Origin: Nitrosarchaeum sp.
Lineage (GTDB): Archaea > Thermoproteota > Nitrososphaeria > Nitrososphaerales > Nitrosopumilaceae
Assembly: GCA_013140415.1 (NCBI GenBank)
Contig: JABFSW010000181.1
Span: forward strand, 1-5,987
Length of the DNA: 5,987 bases
Direction of reading: 5' to 3'
Of the stretch, positions 4,833 through 5,987 are shown piece after piece. A program made the translations under genes and the position numbers. Every line of letters starts with the position of its first letter. Position 1 is the stretch's first letter. The notes below the pieces were generated by a model. It was given only the letters and a program-made list of their open reading frames with translations, did not search any database and was not told the origin of the DNA.

Positions 4833-5987
4833 CTAACCAAAGCCCATACGACGAAGTGCACCTTGCATTTGTCTTCCTTTTGATGCCTTCATCATGTTTT
4901 TTGAATTTTTATAATTTTTGAGCAGTTCCTTAACTTCGTGTTCTGGCCAACCAGAACCTCTTGAAATTCTTTTAATTCGAGATGAATTCAATATATCAGG
5001 ATCTGCTTTTTCCGTCTTGGTCATACTTTGAATAATGAATCTCCATTTTGACACTCTTCCTTCCATTTGATCTAATTGATCATCCTTTACCATACCTGAA
5101 AGACCAGGCATATTATCAAGAAATCCTTTCAATGAGCCTACTTTGGTCACTTCTTCTAATTGGTAGAAAAAATCATCCATGTTCATTTTCCCACTTGAAA
5201 TTCGTTTTAGTCTAATGTCATCACCTTCATTTTCTAATCTTTTTGCCAAATCTAAAACTGCTTGAATGTCACCCATTCCAAGCAATCTACCAACAAATCT
5301 AGTTGGGGAGAATTTTTCTAAATCATCGATTCGTTCTCCTGTTCCAATATACATGATTTGTGCACCAGTAGCAGCAGAAGCTGCGATTGCACCGCCGCCT
5401 TTTGCAGAACTATCTAATTTTGTAATAATAATTCCACCAACAGGAATTGTCTTATGAAATGCCTCCGCTTGATTGAAACATTGCTGACCAATAGTTCCAT
5501 CAATAACAAGTATTGCAAGATCAGGTACAGTAACTTTGTTAATTTGTTCCATTTCTGCCAATAGATCCTTTTCTTCTTTATGTCGTCCAGCGGTATCAAT
5601 TAGGATAACATCTAAAGGCAATTTTTCAAAATGGTTTAAACCATTTTTCACTATGTCAGGAGAATCTTTGTTGTTTGGTTCACCGTATACTTCAACACTT
5701 GATTTTTCACACATAGTTCGTAATTGAACTAATGCCCCTGGTCTGTATGTATCAGCCCCTATTACACCAATTTTGTAACCTTGTTTAGTTAGGAATTTAG
5801 CAAGTTTAGCAGTTACAGTTGTTTTTCCACTTCCTTGAATTCCAAGCATAATTATTTTGTTTTGTTTACCAGGTTTGAAATCAAAATCTGTTTCTTTACC
5901 TAATAACTTTGCAAGTTCATCATATAGAATCTTTACAATATGATCTTTTCTTGACAGCCCTGGAGGAGGCGTTTCATTTAATGATCG
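4833..5987 (-). CDS. srp54: Signal recognition particle GTPase SRP54, 5' end beyond the window
   Basis: SRP54 binds SRP 7S RNA and signal peptides and targets ribosomes to the membrane through GTP-dependent pairing with FtsY. The visible 384 codons cover the end of the N domain, the G domain and the M domain; roughly the first 55-60 residues should lie beyond base 5987. The frame continues upstream of ATG 5849, so that Met is internal: it is part of the P-loop strand [13 protein letters not shown] (visible residues 45-57). Other GTPase motifs are DTYRPGA (79-85), DTAGRH (131-136), TKLD (189-192) and the closing [12 protein letters not shown]. The M domain includes [23 protein letters not shown] (finger loop), SMTKTEK and the RNA-binding [11 protein letters not shown]. 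It ends in a Met-rich tail, [32 protein letters not shown] replaces the more common TKLDGTAKGGGA. It is upstream of pus10 on the same strand. Confidence 0.96.
   Translation of the reverse strand, partial: RSLNETPPPGLSRKDHIVKILYDELAKLLGKETDFDFKPGKQNKIIMLGIQGSGKTTVTAKLAKFLTKQGYKIGVIGADTYRPGALVQLRTMCEKSSVEVYGEPNNKDSPDIVKNGLNHFEKLPLDVILIDTAGRHKEEKDLLAEMEQINKVTVPDLAILVIDGTIGQQCFNQAEAFHKTIPVGGIIITKLDSSAKGGGAIAASAATGAQIMYIGTGERIDDLEKFSPTRFVGRLLGMGDIQAVLDLAKRLENEGDDIRLKRISSGKMNMDDFFYQLEEVTKVGSLKGFLDNMPGLSGMVKDDQLDQMEGRVSKWRFIIQSMTKTEKADPDILNSSRIKRISRGSGWPEHEVKELLKNYKNSKNMMKASKGRQMQGALRRMGFG

Noticed and set aside
5850..5987. Treating ATG 5849 as the true start of srp54
   Set aside because: The same frame continues upstream with N-domain-like sequence (for example [15 protein letters not shown]), and the Met is embedded in the P-loop strand, so it is internal.

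Overview
The window is about one third GC by eye and reads as archaeal. It carries a eukaryote-type ribosomal protein pair (S24e and S27ae), a Pus10-type tRNA pseudouridine synthase, archaeal-type SRP54 and a cofactor-independent archaeal phosphoglycerate mutase. The low GC, the short gaps, the candidate leaderless promoters and the style of the proteins suggest an ammonia-oxidising thaumarchaeon (Nitrososphaerota) of the Nitrosopumilus/Nitrosarchaeum kind. That placement is inference from remembered family features, not from a search.

Layout. At the left edge (1-87, minus) lie the first 29 codons of a probable GalT-like nucleotidyl/uridylyltransferase. A divergent AT-rich region (88-315) separates it from apgM (plus, start placed at 316). 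The 3' end of apgM overlaps by 29 nt the 3' end of a minus-strand DUF309-domain gene (1595-2155). That gene in turn diverges from the plus-strand pair S24e (2239-2577) and S27ae (2577-2768), which overlap by one base. S27ae overlaps by 7 nt the tail of a minus-strand gene for an uncharacterised protein with an HEFLH (HExxH) zinc-protease-like motif. The rest is a minus-strand series, in transcription order: srp54 (5' end beyond the right edge), pus10, a 33-residue very basic small gene (3509-3610), and the HExxH gene. Gaps between neighbouring genes in this series are about 35-39 nt.

How the genes fit together. Most of the window concerns translation and protein targeting: SRP54 delivers ribosomes making membrane and secreted proteins, Pus10 modifies the T-arm of tRNAs, S24e and S27ae belong to the small ribosomal subunit, and the small basic protein has the composition of a ribosomal or RNA-binding protein. 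ApgM serves glycolysis/gluconeogenesis. The DUF309 and HExxH proteins have no assigned role.

The points most worth a second look are the unrecognised 33-aa basic gene, the Gly in place of Arg next to the Pus10 catalytic Asp, the two tail-to-tail coding overlaps, and the TATA-like boxes that argue for shorter starts of apgM, S24e and the DUF309 protein than the longest open frames. I see no mobile element, CRISPR array, tRNA or rRNA, and no evidence of a new defence or mobile system.
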